IMG/VR virus record: IMGVR_UViG_3300033571_002560
Location: 1-25,134 of that record
Direction: 5' to 3' (one strand)
Length of the DNA stretch: 25,134 nt
DNA from: a virus
Shown: piece after piece, positions 14,189 through 23,496 of the stretch
How positions within the stretch are numbered: position 1 is the first letter of the stretch
How the letters are laid out: every line of letters starts with the position of its first letter
Made by a program: the position numbers and the translations under genes
The notes under the pieces: generated by a model
The model's input: only the letters and a program-made list of their open reading frames with translations
Database searches by the model: none
What the model was told of the DNA's origin: nothing

Positions 14189-15160
14189 TTATACAAAATT
14201 AATGTACCAGGAGATAGTTAGCGATCCTTCATTAAATAACGTCCCACCATTCGCAAATAATGCTCTCATTCCTGAATTGCTAGAGTAATCAGTACAAAAG
14301 AGCAAATCTTTGTTAAAAGTCTTCTTTGCAAACAGCTTATATCTTCTCTTGTTATTTAGTGCATTAAAAGCAAATGGAGCAGATCCGGCCTGCTTTAATG
14401 TTTCTTTTATGTCTAAAACCCACAATCCTACTTGGTATAATCCGCCAAATAAAAGTAAACCCCCGGCATCGCCATTCCTTAAAGGTATCTTAATCGTGAC
14501 TCTAGAGGGGAAGGAAGGGTCGCAGCATCTTAATGCCCCCTGGGTATAGTTATTTGCAGCACTTAAAGAGTTGTGAGTGACTGAATTCCCGCTGGCAAAA
14601 GTTAGATAGCCTGACGGGTCCATGATTAAGTTAGCGTTATAGAAGCTACTTAAAACTCCGCTGATGATTACGGACCCTGTTGCATTAATTACTGAAGACA
14701 CCATCCAGAAGTTTGTACCCCCGGAAGCAGGGAAGCACCCAACTAAATGATAGTTTGCACTTAATGATGGGCTGAGTATAGAGTTAAGGCAGTGCCCTAC
14801 ATCAGGCACGCCGGAAGAATAAACCGTAACTGTGCTATTTAACTCTAGTCTTTTATCCAACGGGGAAGGGTATCTAGGCAGAAGCTCGTAGGTTCCCTGC
14901 AACGCGGAAGCTGTCGTAGACGTTTGATAACTGCTTAAACTTACTGGACCATAAGACAGAGTTTTAATTGTAACCGTAGTGGATGGACTAATTATCTGAT
15001 GCCCATGAAATTGAAATCCAGCAGCATCCTTACCGAAGGATACAGCTTGCACTGTATAATTCGAAGCGTCTAATAAAGACGAAGCAGACGGGATAGAAGC
15101 AAAGCTCCTATTCGCCGTTAGCGCATCCACAATAATTTGTCCTGCTCCATCTACTAGCAT
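14189..15160 (-). CDS. Beta-rich tail protein, adaptor or short fibre candidate
   Basis: 323 aa. The N-terminus (MLVDGAGQIIVDALTANRSF, then SSLLDASNYTVQAVSFGKDA at about 26-45) resembles a recurring N-terminal module of phage tail-fibre-associated proteins, though I cannot name it. The middle is Ser/Thr/Gly-rich beta sequence with PSFPSRVTIKIPLRNGDAGG (about 215-234). The end (GTLFNEGSLTISWYINFV) has the same 'short acidic turn then amphipathic beta strand' shape as the end of the 203-aa neighbour, hinting at related C-terminal folds. It starts 1 nt after the 1284-aa stop and has no SD; ATG 15160 is the first usable start. The frame is continuous and clearly coding. The structural role follows from the operon context. 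Confidence 0.8.
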   Translation of the reverse strand: MLVDGAGQIIVDALTANRSFASIPSASSLLDASNYTVQAVSFGKDAAGFQFHGHQIISPSTTVTIKTLSYGPVSLSSYQTSTTASALQGTYELLPRYPSPLDKRLELNSTVTVYSSGVPDVGHCLNSILSPSLSANYHLVGCFPASGGTNFWMVSSVINATGSVIISGVLSSFYNANLIMDPSGYLTFASGNSVTHNSLSAANNYTQGALRCCDPSFPSRVTIKIPLRNGDAGGLLLFGGLYQVGLWVLDIKETLKQAGSAPFAFNALNNKRRYKLFAKKTFNKDLLFCTDYSSNSGMRALFANGGTLFNEGSLTISWYINFV

Positions 15161-15161
15161 A

Positions 15162-18100
15162 TTAGTTATTTATGTTTAGATTATTAATAAACTGTCCAGC
15201 AGATGATTTACTTACAGAATTCCACTCTGGATTTTCAACGTAATTAATTCTGCTTCCACCGCTAGCTTCATACACTCCGCTTGTATAAGCAGCCGTTCTG
15301 TTTGCATACCCAAAAGAGGAGTACGCACCAGCTATCTCATTGAAATACTTAAAAATATTGTACAGGTGTCGTTTATCTAAATCTACACGATAATCTTTGC
15401 AATTCTTGGACAAAACTAGAGGCTTTGACCACTTGTTTAAAGTCATATCCACCAACTTAATATCATAGAACAAAGTAAACTTGTCTTGGCTTATGCAATT
15501 AGAAAATATTTCAATTACATAATTTTGATTAAGCCGGTGAACACTAGTTGAAATTTTATCAAAGTATTCTTGGGGCACTTCAATATCTCTGTTAAAAGTA
15601 TTGAAAGTAATATTTAGTTGATTAAACTCAGACTCAGTTAATGATGCAATAACATCATTTTCTCTGTTTGGGTTGTCACTTAATTTAAATCTATTGCATC
15701 TTAATGATGCGCCTGTGTCCCGTGCTTGGGATGGCAAATTAAAGACATGGCAATAGCTCTGGACTAGGTTGGAGGATTTAACGTCAGATAGTGAATGCTG
15801 CACCCATCTTCCGTCTTGCGTATACGACCAGATCTTTCCGTCCTCAGGCTTAGTATGCACCCAGACACTGATAGAATCCCCGCCTAGAACTTCCCCGACG
15901 TTGTTACAAATTAAAGACTTAAGGTCTAGGCTAAATTCGTGCTCGGGTGTTAGGAAATTTGTAGAAACATCGTACCCAAGATTTGTGTCCACGGAGTATT
16001 TTCTTAAATCAAAAGAAAATCTACTCTTTGAGTTAGTTGATTTTTGTCTGATTAAAGTATTCTCATATGTTAACGAATTGTACTTATACCCATTCTTGTT
16101 ATTTTTATCTAATCTTACCACTGAAAAAGAGTTAAACGAGTTAGCACCTGAAGGATGGATAAACTCTATATGACTTAGAATACCGCTATTTCTAAATTCT
16201 GGTATGAGTGATCCACCATCGGTATAAGTAAGTACGTCAGCCACAGTTGAAGCAATATAAGTCCCCGAAGAGGACCCTGAGGTTGAGAATAATATAGATC
16301 TTGAATTTAGTTCTGGGACAGTCAGCAAGCTTGATGCAATGTACTGTGGGTATTGAGTAGTGAACGGACCATTCTTTGAAAGGTTAGAATTGTAGAATAT
16401 AGGTCCGTACACATGAGCAAATATTGTAGGTCCATCTAATTGCATTACGTTAGGGGTTAGCCTATGCCTCGCAAAATTGTGAGTGTAGTCGTAGTATAGC
16501 TTATGGAACTCTTTTCCGAATTCATAAGTTGTGTAATCCTCTATTGAATTTGGGAATGCCCCACTGAACTCGGTTAATGTATTTGCATAATTTACTAGCT
16601 TATTACTCCACCAATTATCTTGTGCTAGTTCCGCTAAATTATCGTCGTAGTAAGCGGAAGCTTGCATAATTTTAGATTGTTCATTTACATGGTGCAGAGT
16701 TGCAACATATGGGTGTAACTGACCTCTGTCATTTGTGTAGTCTAATTTAAAATTATTTGAAAATGTTGAATTAATAAAAAATCTATCTTTATTTAATTCT
16801 TCTAATGTAGATACAGAAAAACTTGCTAAATTTAGGCCAGTCCACCCTCCCCCCCATAAGCCAGAAATAGAATAAACTTGAAAATTATTATTTAGTTGAC
16901 CTAAATGCATACTATCGCCTATCAAGCTATGGTAAGAATTTGAAGCAATCGGACTTGTATTTAAATTCAGAATTTGAGGGTAACTTAAATTAAATCCATC
17001 ATTTGAATTACAAACTTGAAGTTTGTTAAATAAAGTTAAAATAAAAAAGTTCGAATCAATAATAACTGCTGGGCTAGCTATGAAAAATTGAGTTTTATTT
17101 AATTTTGAATTATAAGCTACGTTAGTGCCCCCGAACATCGGGAATGTGTTTGGCTCCAAAGGAGTAGAGCTACCAGCTAGCCCAGGTTGAGAGTAAGACC
17201 CATTAAAATATTTGAACCATTGACTTTTTTGTTTAATCAATCCACTACTTATCACATCCGAATATAAAGATCTCGCAACACAAAAATTAGGTATATTAGC
17301 TATAGATGAGTTATTAAGATCTCCATCATAATAAATATACAAATAATCATCTTTTTTGAATATGCCCTGCGGAAATAAACTTTGGGAAGAACTAAATTGT
17401 ATATTTGGGCGAGCTAAAACCGTAGGGGTAATAATATATCCGCAATCATAAAAAGTTACAGCTTTGTCAAATGAAACAGCTAACCTTATAGCAGCATTTT
17501 TAAAATTAGAAGTTGGACCCCAATACCCTTCTTCTGTGTAATAAGGGTATAAAACTAATTCATTTGCCTCATCAAAATAAATAGACCCCCCAGCGAAATA
17601 ACTTACTCCAGATCCGTATTGGCAAATAGAAGACCAATTGCCGTCAGTAATAGAACATCTAGAAAGACCGAGTAAGCCACTAACGTCTGGTTTCCATTCC
17701 AAAATTTCTTGCCATTTAAATCCACTCGTAACCCCAAATGAATTTAGAGTAATTGACGATACCAACGCAAGGCTAGAGACTTCTGTTGCTAAAGGTGATA
17801 TAACTTCTTTTGCAGGGTCAAAGATAGTACCCTCAGTTACAGCAACTCTAAATGAATTACCAGCCACAAATCTATAAGTACCGCCACCATCTATTGGCAA
17901 CATACCTACCGGAGTATCAGGCCAAATATGTAGTCCTTTTTCTACCCTTTGAGCTGGATTATAAATTAAAGAATAATCGGAGGTTGGGACAGCTAATAAC
18001 TTTTGAATACCTATAAGATAATTTATATTTCCAACTTGTTCAATTAAATATCCATCATAAATTACATCAGAATTTATAGAAATTAACTCCCAACCAAAAT

Positions 18101-19016
18101 TTGGTATTTGGCCTATTGGAACATCTAAATTATTAATAATTACGTCATATGCCCAAATTTGCCCACCATAAATATTTTGAGTAGCTATTACAATATTGTT
18201 GTCAATAAATTTAATGTCTGTTATGTTGTAATTATTTCTATTTCCAAATCCAGAATCACTTAATTTTTCCCAAGTTGGTCCATCCAAAGATTTTACCCAA
18301 ACTTCACAACCAGAAGTTTCATTGTATGTACCCGCTATTAGTAAGTTATTAAAACAAGCTAATTTAGTTATTACTACGTTATTTGAGTTTCCGAACCCAG
18401 GCTGAGAAATAGAACTTATAGAAGATCCGTCATATCTTATTACACCGGAAGAATCAGTAAATGAAAGATTCTGTGTGGTTGCGTAGAGATAATTATTATC
18501 AGTAGTTAAATCTAACCAATTAAATAAATTAGTTGTATTAGTGTATCCTATAGGACTTCCAGTAACTTGAAAATTTATGGGTTTTGTCCAAGATAATCCA
18601 CCGTATTTAAATAATGAAAAATAACTCCCCGCTGCATAAATATTGTCTTTATATTTTAGTAATTTTCTTATTAAAGTATTTTCGTTAGATGCAAATTGAA
18701 GATTAGTATCGGTCCAGCCTTGAGAATTATTTTTCCAAACTTTTCCATAAGAAAAATCTTGATAGTTTCGTCCTGTGCCAGCGTAGAGAGTATTGTTATC
18801 AAAAAGTATTGAATTTATGCTTTTAGAGTTTACAGTATCAAAGTTTTGTGTAATTTTTTTCCAAACTTCTCCATTGTACTCCCAAATATCTACACCTGAT
18901 ACAGAATTCTCAGTTCCAATAAATAAACTCTTCCTATCATTTGTTGAACATTTAAATCTTACAGTAGGGTCTGTAGTTACATCATCTACACCAATAACTT
19001 TAAAATTTATAGTCAT
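15162..19016 (-). CDS. Giant propeller-like host-contact candidate of the tail
   Basis: 1284 aa. Residues ~28-310 contain at least five spaced units with a 'short strand, hydrophobic-A-G/T-T, vWxx' pattern: SLFIGTENS...VWKKIT, TLYAGTGRN...VWKNNSQGW, NIYAAGSYF...LSWTK, LLIAGTYNE...VWVKS and IVIATQNIY...IWAYD. This suggests a beta-propeller or BNR/sialidase-like fold. A second possible blade set (YLYIYYDGDL) lies further on. The C-terminal ~260 residues (SISVWVHTKPEDGKIWSYTQ, then WVQHSLSDVKSSN and a long helical/strand tail) look like a different domain, perhaps the virion-binding part. No catalytic Asp-box motif of sialidases is obvious, so an adhesin is as likely as an enzyme. The 5' half of the gene is markedly A/T-richer than the 3' half. 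It follows the gpI-like gene by 8 nt; AGAGGATGGGAT precedes the ATG. Receptor binding is inference. Confidence 0.86.
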   Translation of the reverse strand: MTINFKVIGVDDVTTDPTVRFKCSTNDRKSLFIGTENSVSGVDIWEYNGEVWKKITQNFDTVNSKSINSILFDNNTLYAGTGRNYQDFSYGKVWKNNSQGWTDTNLQFASNENTLIRKLLKYKDNIYAAGSYFSLFKYGGLSWTKPINFQVTGSPIGYTNTTNLFNWLDLTTDNNYLYATTQNLSFTDSSGVIRYDGSSISSISQPGFGNSNNVVITKLACFNNLLIAGTYNETSGCEVWVKSLDGPTWEKLSDSGFGNRNNYNITDIKFIDNNIVIATQNIYGGQIWAYDVIINNLDVPIGQIPNFGWELISINSDVIYDGYLIEQVGNINYLIGIQKLLAVPTSDYSLIYNPAQRVEKGLHIWPDTPVGMLPIDGGGTYRFVAGNSFRVAVTEGTIFDPAKEVISPLATEVSSLALVSSITLNSFGVTSGFKWQEILEWKPDVSGLLGLSRCSITDGNWSSICQYGSGVSYFAGGSIYFDEANELVLYPYYTEEGYWGPTSNFKNAAIRLAVSFDKAVTFYDCGYIITPTVLARPNIQFSSSQSLFPQGIFKKDDYLYIYYDGDLNNSSIANIPNFCVARSLYSDVISSGLIKQKSQWFKYFNGSYSQPGLAGSSTPLEPNTFPMFGGTNVAYNSKLNKTQFFIASPAVIIDSNFFILTLFNKLQVCNSNDGFNLSYPQILNLNTSPIASNSYHSLIGDSMHLGQLNNNFQVYSISGLWGGGWTGLNLASFSVSTLEELNKDRFFINSTFSNNFKLDYTNDRGQLHPYVATLHHVNEQSKIMQASAYYDDNLAELAQDNWWSNKLVNYANTLTEFSGAFPNSIEDYTTYEFGKEFHKLYYDYTHNFARHRLTPNVMQLDGPTIFAHVYGPIFYNSNLSKNGPFTTQYPQYIASSLLTVPELNSRSILFSTSGSSSGTYIASTVADVLTYTDGGSLIPEFRNSGILSHIEFIHPSGANSFNSFSVVRLDKNNKNGYKYNSLTYENTLIRQKSTNSKSRFSFDLRKYSVDTNLGYDVSTNFLTPEHEFSLDLKSLICNNVGEVLGGDSISVWVHTKPEDGKIWSYTQDGRWVQHSLSDVKSSNLVQSYCHVFNLPSQARDTGASLRCNRFKLSDNPNRENDVIASLTESEFNQLNITFNTFNRDIEVPQEYFDKISTSVHRLNQNYVIEIFSNCISQDKFTLFYDIKLVDMTLNKWSKPLVLSKNCKDYRVDLDKRHLYNIFKYFNEIAGAYSSFGYANRTAAYTSGVYEASGGSRINYVENPEWNSVSKSSAGQFINNLNINN

Positions 19017-19024
19017 AATTCAAA

Positions 19025-21421
19025 TTAATCCCATCCTCTTACTGGGAAAGTGGCACTTACGGCTACTCCATTATAGATGTTACTAGAACTTAAATCTTCG
19101 CATTTAGAGTATATGTTAGGAATTTCATTGTAATTAGGTATATTAACATAACTTAACGAGGAAGGAACTAACCCTAATGGAAAAAAAGATAAATTTTGAT
19201 AACTGTATATTTGATAGTTTATTGGCATGTTAAATCCAGTTCTATCGTAATAACCTTCCCTAGGTAATATATTTTTAAAGTCTCTTCTTCTGTGGTTTCG
19301 TCTAGGTAAGATTGCTGTAACTCCAGTGGGATTCATCAAAGTATCAATAATTGAATTAGCATTTGATCTAAAAAAAGATCCTATTGATGTTGGAGTCAAT
19401 CCTCTTTTGTATGTTGACATTGCGAGAGCGGACGAGGCAAAACCAGCTAACCCTGCGCTGCTGGCTGATTTTATTTGTGCAAAATCAGCTTCGGGTATAT
19501 TTAAAATTGGTATTGTAGAATCTGGTATAGTAGTATAGTTATCTTCGTAACTTGATCTTGCAAGGACATCAGGGACGGCTTTGGCAGGAGAAAATTTCTT
19601 TATTGATTGCGAAGTTATGTATAGAACTTCTTTTGAGTCAGCTTCTAAACTAGTTTTACCAAAATCGAACCCACTAGTATCTAGATTAATTCTAAAGAAA
19701 GATGATTTGCCATTCCAAAGAGGCAGATAATCAGTTCTAGTATTTGTTATGTCTGCGATTACAGAGTTCCAATTAGGTGCATACTCTATGCCAGAAGTAA
19801 AGAATAACCAGCTACTACGAATATTAAAATCGGAGCTTTGATTAGATACTTTTGATTTTATGTAATTAGCTACTTGAAGTACAAAGCTCTCTGGGACTTG
19901 AAAGCAGATTAATTTGTCAGCAATAAAATCAACCATTTCGGAAGTAACTCTTACCTTGGTGTAGTAAGGTATTTCTTCGAATGGTGGAACAGGATTCAAA
20001 GTTCCTCTGTAATTAAATATAAAGTCTTCAGTACTTAGTTTAAATGGCTCATTGCCCAGTAAGAAATTAGATGAAAACTGATATACGGTATCTTTAATTA
20101 TCTTATCAACGCAAAGCTTAATGTTCTCATCCATGCTACTAGAACTAAAGTTGGCAACCCCTAAATCCTGGCTAGATTGACGAGTCCATGTTTCAAATGA
20201 CCTTAGTAGTGTTGATTCAGTTGCCAGAGCATACTGAATTAAGAATGGTATGTAGGATTCCCAAAGCTCTGTAATAGTCGAGCTAGCATTAAACACATCC
20301 TCCCCAAACACTGAGTCGGCAACTAGTTGAACACACTTCTTGGTGCCTACTGTCTTATAAATTTCGACAGCATTTGCTAGCTGTAGTCTCCATCTGTCAG
20401 GTTCAGATCCAAATAGATTCCAACCAATAAGGTCTGCTAGTAGCGGCAAATACTGGTCTGGGCATTCATCTAGATCGTACAAAGATTCAAGGCGATCAAC
20501 TTGGTCTGAGTAATCTGCAAATGCGAACGAAAAAGCTTTCAATAATCGTAAGAAAGGTCCGTTATTTTTTAGTTCAGTAAGCAGATAGCTATTTTGGAGA
20601 TAATTCTCTACTGCATCTCTAACTCTAAAATCACCATCATCAATATAAAGTGGGGAATAAACAATATCAACTAAAGTGCAAAGTTTGTCTAGCTGCTGCG
20701 TCCCGCTTGTGTGTATCGAAGAAGTATTTCCAGCAGATGGCTTAAATTCATTTGGTAGAACGGAAAGAGAAGACCAAGATTGAGTATTGTAATTTCTCCA
20801 AATATAATTAGTTAATCCTCTTAATCCGTCATTAGTTGATAATTCTTGCCCTGTGTATATCTTCTCAATTAAAGTATCGTGAACAAAGCTAGATGGATTG
20901 TAAGTTAGGTTAATCGGCCCACTCAAATTTAAAAAGTAAAACCAAGAAAGATTGTTAATTAAATATGTGTGATTGTTTGCTTTGCTCCCACCATCAAGAA
21001 AATCTAGCGTAGGGTTGTTGAGTCGAATACCGGGAAGTAGCGTATCTTTTAAGAAATCAGAAAAATCTGAACTTGAATTAAAGTCTCTGAAAGACATTCC
21101 AAGGGGTAGCAATATCTTTCGTTCAAAATCGTTAGCATCAATGTCTGTTAAAGAATTTTGTTTAACAAAAAATTGGGCTATGCCACTAGCCTTATTAATT
21201 GAGCTAAACGCACCAGCCACAGAACTAATAGAAATTATGGAACTAAAATTACCTATTGTAACTAAATGTGAATTTATAACTTGATCTAGTATGTCTACTT
21301 CTTTTTCATTTAATTCAAAATCAGCTTCATAGTATAAAGAAGGGATAATATACTTCATCACATCGCTGTAATTAGCTTTGTGATATTGCCGATTATCTAT
21401 AAATTTGGTTACATTAGACAT
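19025..21421 (-). CDS. Baseplate wedge protein with P2 gpI-like tail domain (T4 gp7 position)
   Basis: 798 aa. Residues ~265-385 match the phage tail protein family related to P2 gpI: RVRDAVENYL, then FLRLLKAFSFAFADYSDQVD, then CPDQYLPLLADLIGWNLFGS (320-339), PDRWRLQLANAVEIYKTVGT (341-360) and KKCVQLVADSVFG (361-373). The 'P-x-x-x-L-P-x-L-A-x-x-x-G-W' plus 'R-x-x-x-x-x-x-A-x-x-x-Y-x-x-x-G-T' blocks are the recognisable part. In contractile tails this protein heterodimerises around the J/gp6 protein in the wedge, in the position of T4 gp7. The first 260 and last 400 residues are phage-specific extensions. It overlaps the J gene by 8 nt (ATGTCTAA) and has no SD, so translation is coupled. Family and context agree, so the wedge role is fairly secure. 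Confidence 0.88.
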   Translation of the reverse strand: MSNVTKFIDNRQYHKANYSDVMKYIIPSLYYEADFELNEKEVDILDQVINSHLVTIGNFSSIISISSVAGAFSSINKASGIAQFFVKQNSLTDIDANDFERKILLPLGMSFRDFNSSSDFSDFLKDTLLPGIRLNNPTLDFLDGGSKANNHTYLINNLSWFYFLNLSGPINLTYNPSSFVHDTLIEKIYTGQELSTNDGLRGLTNYIWRNYNTQSWSSLSVLPNEFKPSAGNTSSIHTSGTQQLDKLCTLVDIVYSPLYIDDGDFRVRDAVENYLQNSYLLTELKNNGPFLRLLKAFSFAFADYSDQVDRLESLYDLDECPDQYLPLLADLIGWNLFGSEPDRWRLQLANAVEIYKTVGTKKCVQLVADSVFGEDVFNASSTITELWESYIPFLIQYALATESTLLRSFETWTRQSSQDLGVANFSSSSMDENIKLCVDKIIKDTVYQFSSNFLLGNEPFKLSTEDFIFNYRGTLNPVPPFEEIPYYTKVRVTSEMVDFIADKLICFQVPESFVLQVANYIKSKVSNQSSDFNIRSSWLFFTSGIEYAPNWNSVIADITNTRTDYLPLWNGKSSFFRINLDTSGFDFGKTSLEADSKEVLYITSQSIKKFSPAKAVPDVLARSSYEDNYTTIPDSTIPILNIPEADFAQIKSASSAGLAGFASSALAMSTYKRGLTPTSIGSFFRSNANSIIDTLMNPTGVTAILPRRNHRRRDFKNILPREGYYDRTGFNMPINYQIYSYQNLSFFPLGLVPSSLSYVNIPNYNEIPNIYSKCEDLSSSNIYNGVAVSATFPVRGWD

Positions 21422-23030
21422 AAGTAATGTTTAAAGTGTAGTTGTTTAATTGAACTATTTCGTTGAAATCAACTTTTATAGATTCTTTTACATTATCTAT
21501 TGTGGCGTATCTAACCTCAGGTACTTCAAAAATACTGTACATTAAATCTTCTGGATTGAATGCTTTTGCAAAATCAGTATTGTCTATATTAAAGAAAGTT
21601 TCTATCTTATTTCTTACTTGCTGGCGTATATTAGCTTCAAGATACTGGTACTTCTTCTCCAGTCTTAAGGTTATATTAAGGTCTAGCGTTCTGATCAACC
21701 CATCGACTACTACTAACTCGTCGGTAAGCATTTTGCTGTCTTGCATGGCCTCCAGAAGCTGTCTCTTGTACTCAGGGGTAGCTTTTCTTAGCTGTAGGTT
21801 ATTTGCTTTCTCTAAGACAAAAATGTCTATTACGTTAGCTGAGGAATAAGCTCTTCTTGTCGCAGCAGTGGCTTTACCAATAGACCCGTAAGAACTGATG
21901 TAGTTATTTACGAAAGCTTTGTAGTCATCTAATGTCACAAGTCGGCTCTGTGCTCTAAAAGCTAAAGGGGCATACCTCTTCGCATTCTCTAGTGTCTCAG
22001 CATCAGAGCCTCCAGTTCCTTTTGATGTGTTCTGGACTGTTCCTGGAATACCTGCGATTGTTAGATTACCGTCTGGGTTGGTATAGTTTGCCGTTGTTAT
22101 TTGAGCGTTCAAAAGCCCTTGCCCTATGTTACCTCTAGTACCTCCACCTACTCTATAAGTAATTGTATATTGATCTCCAATAGATGGATTCCTGCCAACA
22201 TTATTATCGCCAAATACTACGGTAGCCCCGTAATCATCATCTGATATCAATTGGAATACTTTCGCATCCGTGCCAGAAGCATAAAAGATATTATTTACTT
22301 GCTTGTAAATTCCATTGGTGTTACCTGGGCTTGTTACGAAAACTTGAACGCTACCCTCAATTACTGGAGATTGCTGTAGCTTTACGCTCTTCAATGCTTC
22401 TGTGTCCGCAAAAGTCCCAGTATCGACAACCAACGACCCTTCTAAGAGTACTAAATTATTGAATACAGTTGTGGATGATCTCTCAGCGTCAAATAAGTTT
22501 ATATCCCCTGTAGAATTAGCTACATCAATATCCCCATCCGCAGCAACTTTGTAAAGTGTAAAAGTTATTGGAAGTCCGTCTTCAGGAGAAGTTATAGTAA
22601 TTACTCTATTCTGTGGCGTAATTTGAATGTACTCCCCAGGGTTGCTTAAACCCGGAATGGAGGCTAAAGTTAATTTAGCATCGGCAGCGGCAGCTATCGG
22701 ACCCTTCATTCTTACGCCAATTAGTTGCAACAGATCTTTTACACTATTTCTATCCCGAGCAGTACGGATAAAATTTTCATTAGCTAGATAATCTGCTTTA
22801 TATGAAAGTACATGCCCCATGTAAGCAACTAGCTCAATGAGGACCATCCCAAAATCAGACTCCACAAAGTAATTATAATCTAGTGGGTATACGGCCCTAA
22901 TGTAATTAATTAACGAGTTTCGAAGTGTTACGAAATCTGTTGAAGCAAAATTAATTTGATTTTCTTTATCGGCGTCATTAACGCTGACAAGTTTCATAAA
23001 ATCGGAGGTTACTGTGCCTTTGAATGCCAT
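21414..23030 (-). CDS. gp6: Baseplate wedge protein, T4 gp6/baseplate J-like
   Basis: 538 aa, shorter than T4 gp6 (660 aa). It forms the continuous ring that joins the baseplate wedges. The N-terminal part (TLRNSLINYIRAVYPLDYNY, FVESDFGMVLIELVAYMGHV, LSYKADYLANENFIRTARDR, residues 35-94) is the helical gp6-type opening. VVFGDNNVGRNPSIGDQYTI (271-290) and TYRVGGGTRGNIGQG (291-305) are the classic baseplate-J block. The region after ~330 (ETLENAKRYAPLAFRAQSRL, TLDDYKAFV) is the usual J middle helix segment. The gene starts by TAATG overlap with the gp25-like gene and overlaps the gpI-like gene, reproducing the conserved 25-J-I order of contractile injection machines. GTGGAAA before the ATG is a weak SD. 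Confidence 0.95.
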   Translation of the reverse strand: MAFKGTVTSDFMKLVSVNDADKENQINFASTDFVTLRNSLINYIRAVYPLDYNYFVESDFGMVLIELVAYMGHVLSYKADYLANENFIRTARDRNSVKDLLQLIGVRMKGPIAAAADAKLTLASIPGLSNPGEYIQITPQNRVITITSPEDGLPITFTLYKVAADGDIDVANSTGDINLFDAERSSTTVFNNLVLLEGSLVVDTGTFADTEALKSVKLQQSPVIEGSVQVFVTSPGNTNGIYKQVNNIFYASGTDAKVFQLISDDDYGATVVFGDNNVGRNPSIGDQYTITYRVGGGTRGNIGQGLLNAQITTANYTNPDGNLTIAGIPGTVQNTSKGTGGSDAETLENAKRYAPLAFRAQSRLVTLDDYKAFVNNYISSYGSIGKATAATRRAYSSANVIDIFVLEKANNLQLRKATPEYKRQLLEAMQDSKMLTDELVVVDGLIRTLDLNITLRLEKKYQYLEANIRQQVRNKIETFFNIDNTDFAKAFNPEDLMYSIFEVPEVRYATIDNVKESIKVDFNEIVQLNNYTLNITYV

Positions 23031-23494
23031 TATCGTATTTCCACGTTGATATCAAAATTTATGCTATCTTCATCCAATAAAGTGCAGAACAACTTTATCG
23101 TAATGAAATGCCCACCCTCAAGAGTTTCTGTTCTCCCAGGGAATACTTGAATTTTATCTAAAGAGACATTAGGGGCGTATCGTCTGATAGATTCAAAGAT
23201 TTCTCTCTTGATGCTGGACAAAGTAGCCTGATCTAGCGGCTCCATTAGGTAGCGTCGCAGGTTAGTTCCGTAAGCAGGTAACATCACCCTTTCGCCTCTA
23301 TTAGTTAGAAGTAACTGTCTCAAATGAGACTTAACAGCATTTAACCCAGAAGATTTCTTTAAGAAGGTGCCGGAATCCACATCCCCCATAGGAAATCTAA
23401 GGCCAAACAGCTTATCAATGCTTCTTTTAGTGAGGTTGCTAGGGTTTTTAATTACCCCAACTCCATAAAGATTGCTGTTTGAATTTATTGCCAT
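23030..23494 (-). CDS. gp25: Baseplate wedge / sheath initiator, T4 gp25-like (GPW_gp25 family)
   Basis: 154 aa, near the T4 gp25 length (132 aa). The family sits at the top of the baseplate wedge and starts sheath polymerisation; it is a lysozyme-like fold by name but works structurally. LLLTNRGERVMLPAYGTNLR (61-80) followed by RYLMEPLD (81-88) is the defining GPW/gp25 block 'T-x-x-G-E-R-x-x-x-P-x-x-G-x-x-L-x-x-x-L-x-E-P'. The Glu in GERV is the invariant EPR-like core position discussed for this family. ATG 23494 follows the LamG stop by 2 nt and gives a short polar N-terminus (MAINSNSNLYGVG). Only TTGAG stands upstream. The gene is followed by the J gene with a 1-nt overlap, a strong context match. 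Confidence 0.95.
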   Translation of the reverse strand: MAINSNSNLYGVGVIKNPSNLTKRSIDKLFGLRFPMGDVDSGTFLKKSSGLNAVKSHLRQLLLTNRGERVMLPAYGTNLRRYLMEPLDQATLSSIKREIFESIRRYAPNVSLDKIQVFPGRTETLEGGHFITIKLFCTLLDEDSINFDINVEIR

Positions 23495-23496
23495 AA

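Noticed and set aside
15165-15174. CATAAATA just before the 323-aa gene
   Set aside because: It encodes the last residues of the 1284-aa protein and lies about 8 nt from the ATG, too close for a usable late promoter.
15769-16173. Plus-strand open frame of 134 codons
   Set aside because: It is antisense to the well-supported 1284-aa gene, has no SD or neighbours on that strand, and shows no recognisable protein features. The same applies to the other plus-strand frames, such as 21463-21849 and 2719-3072.
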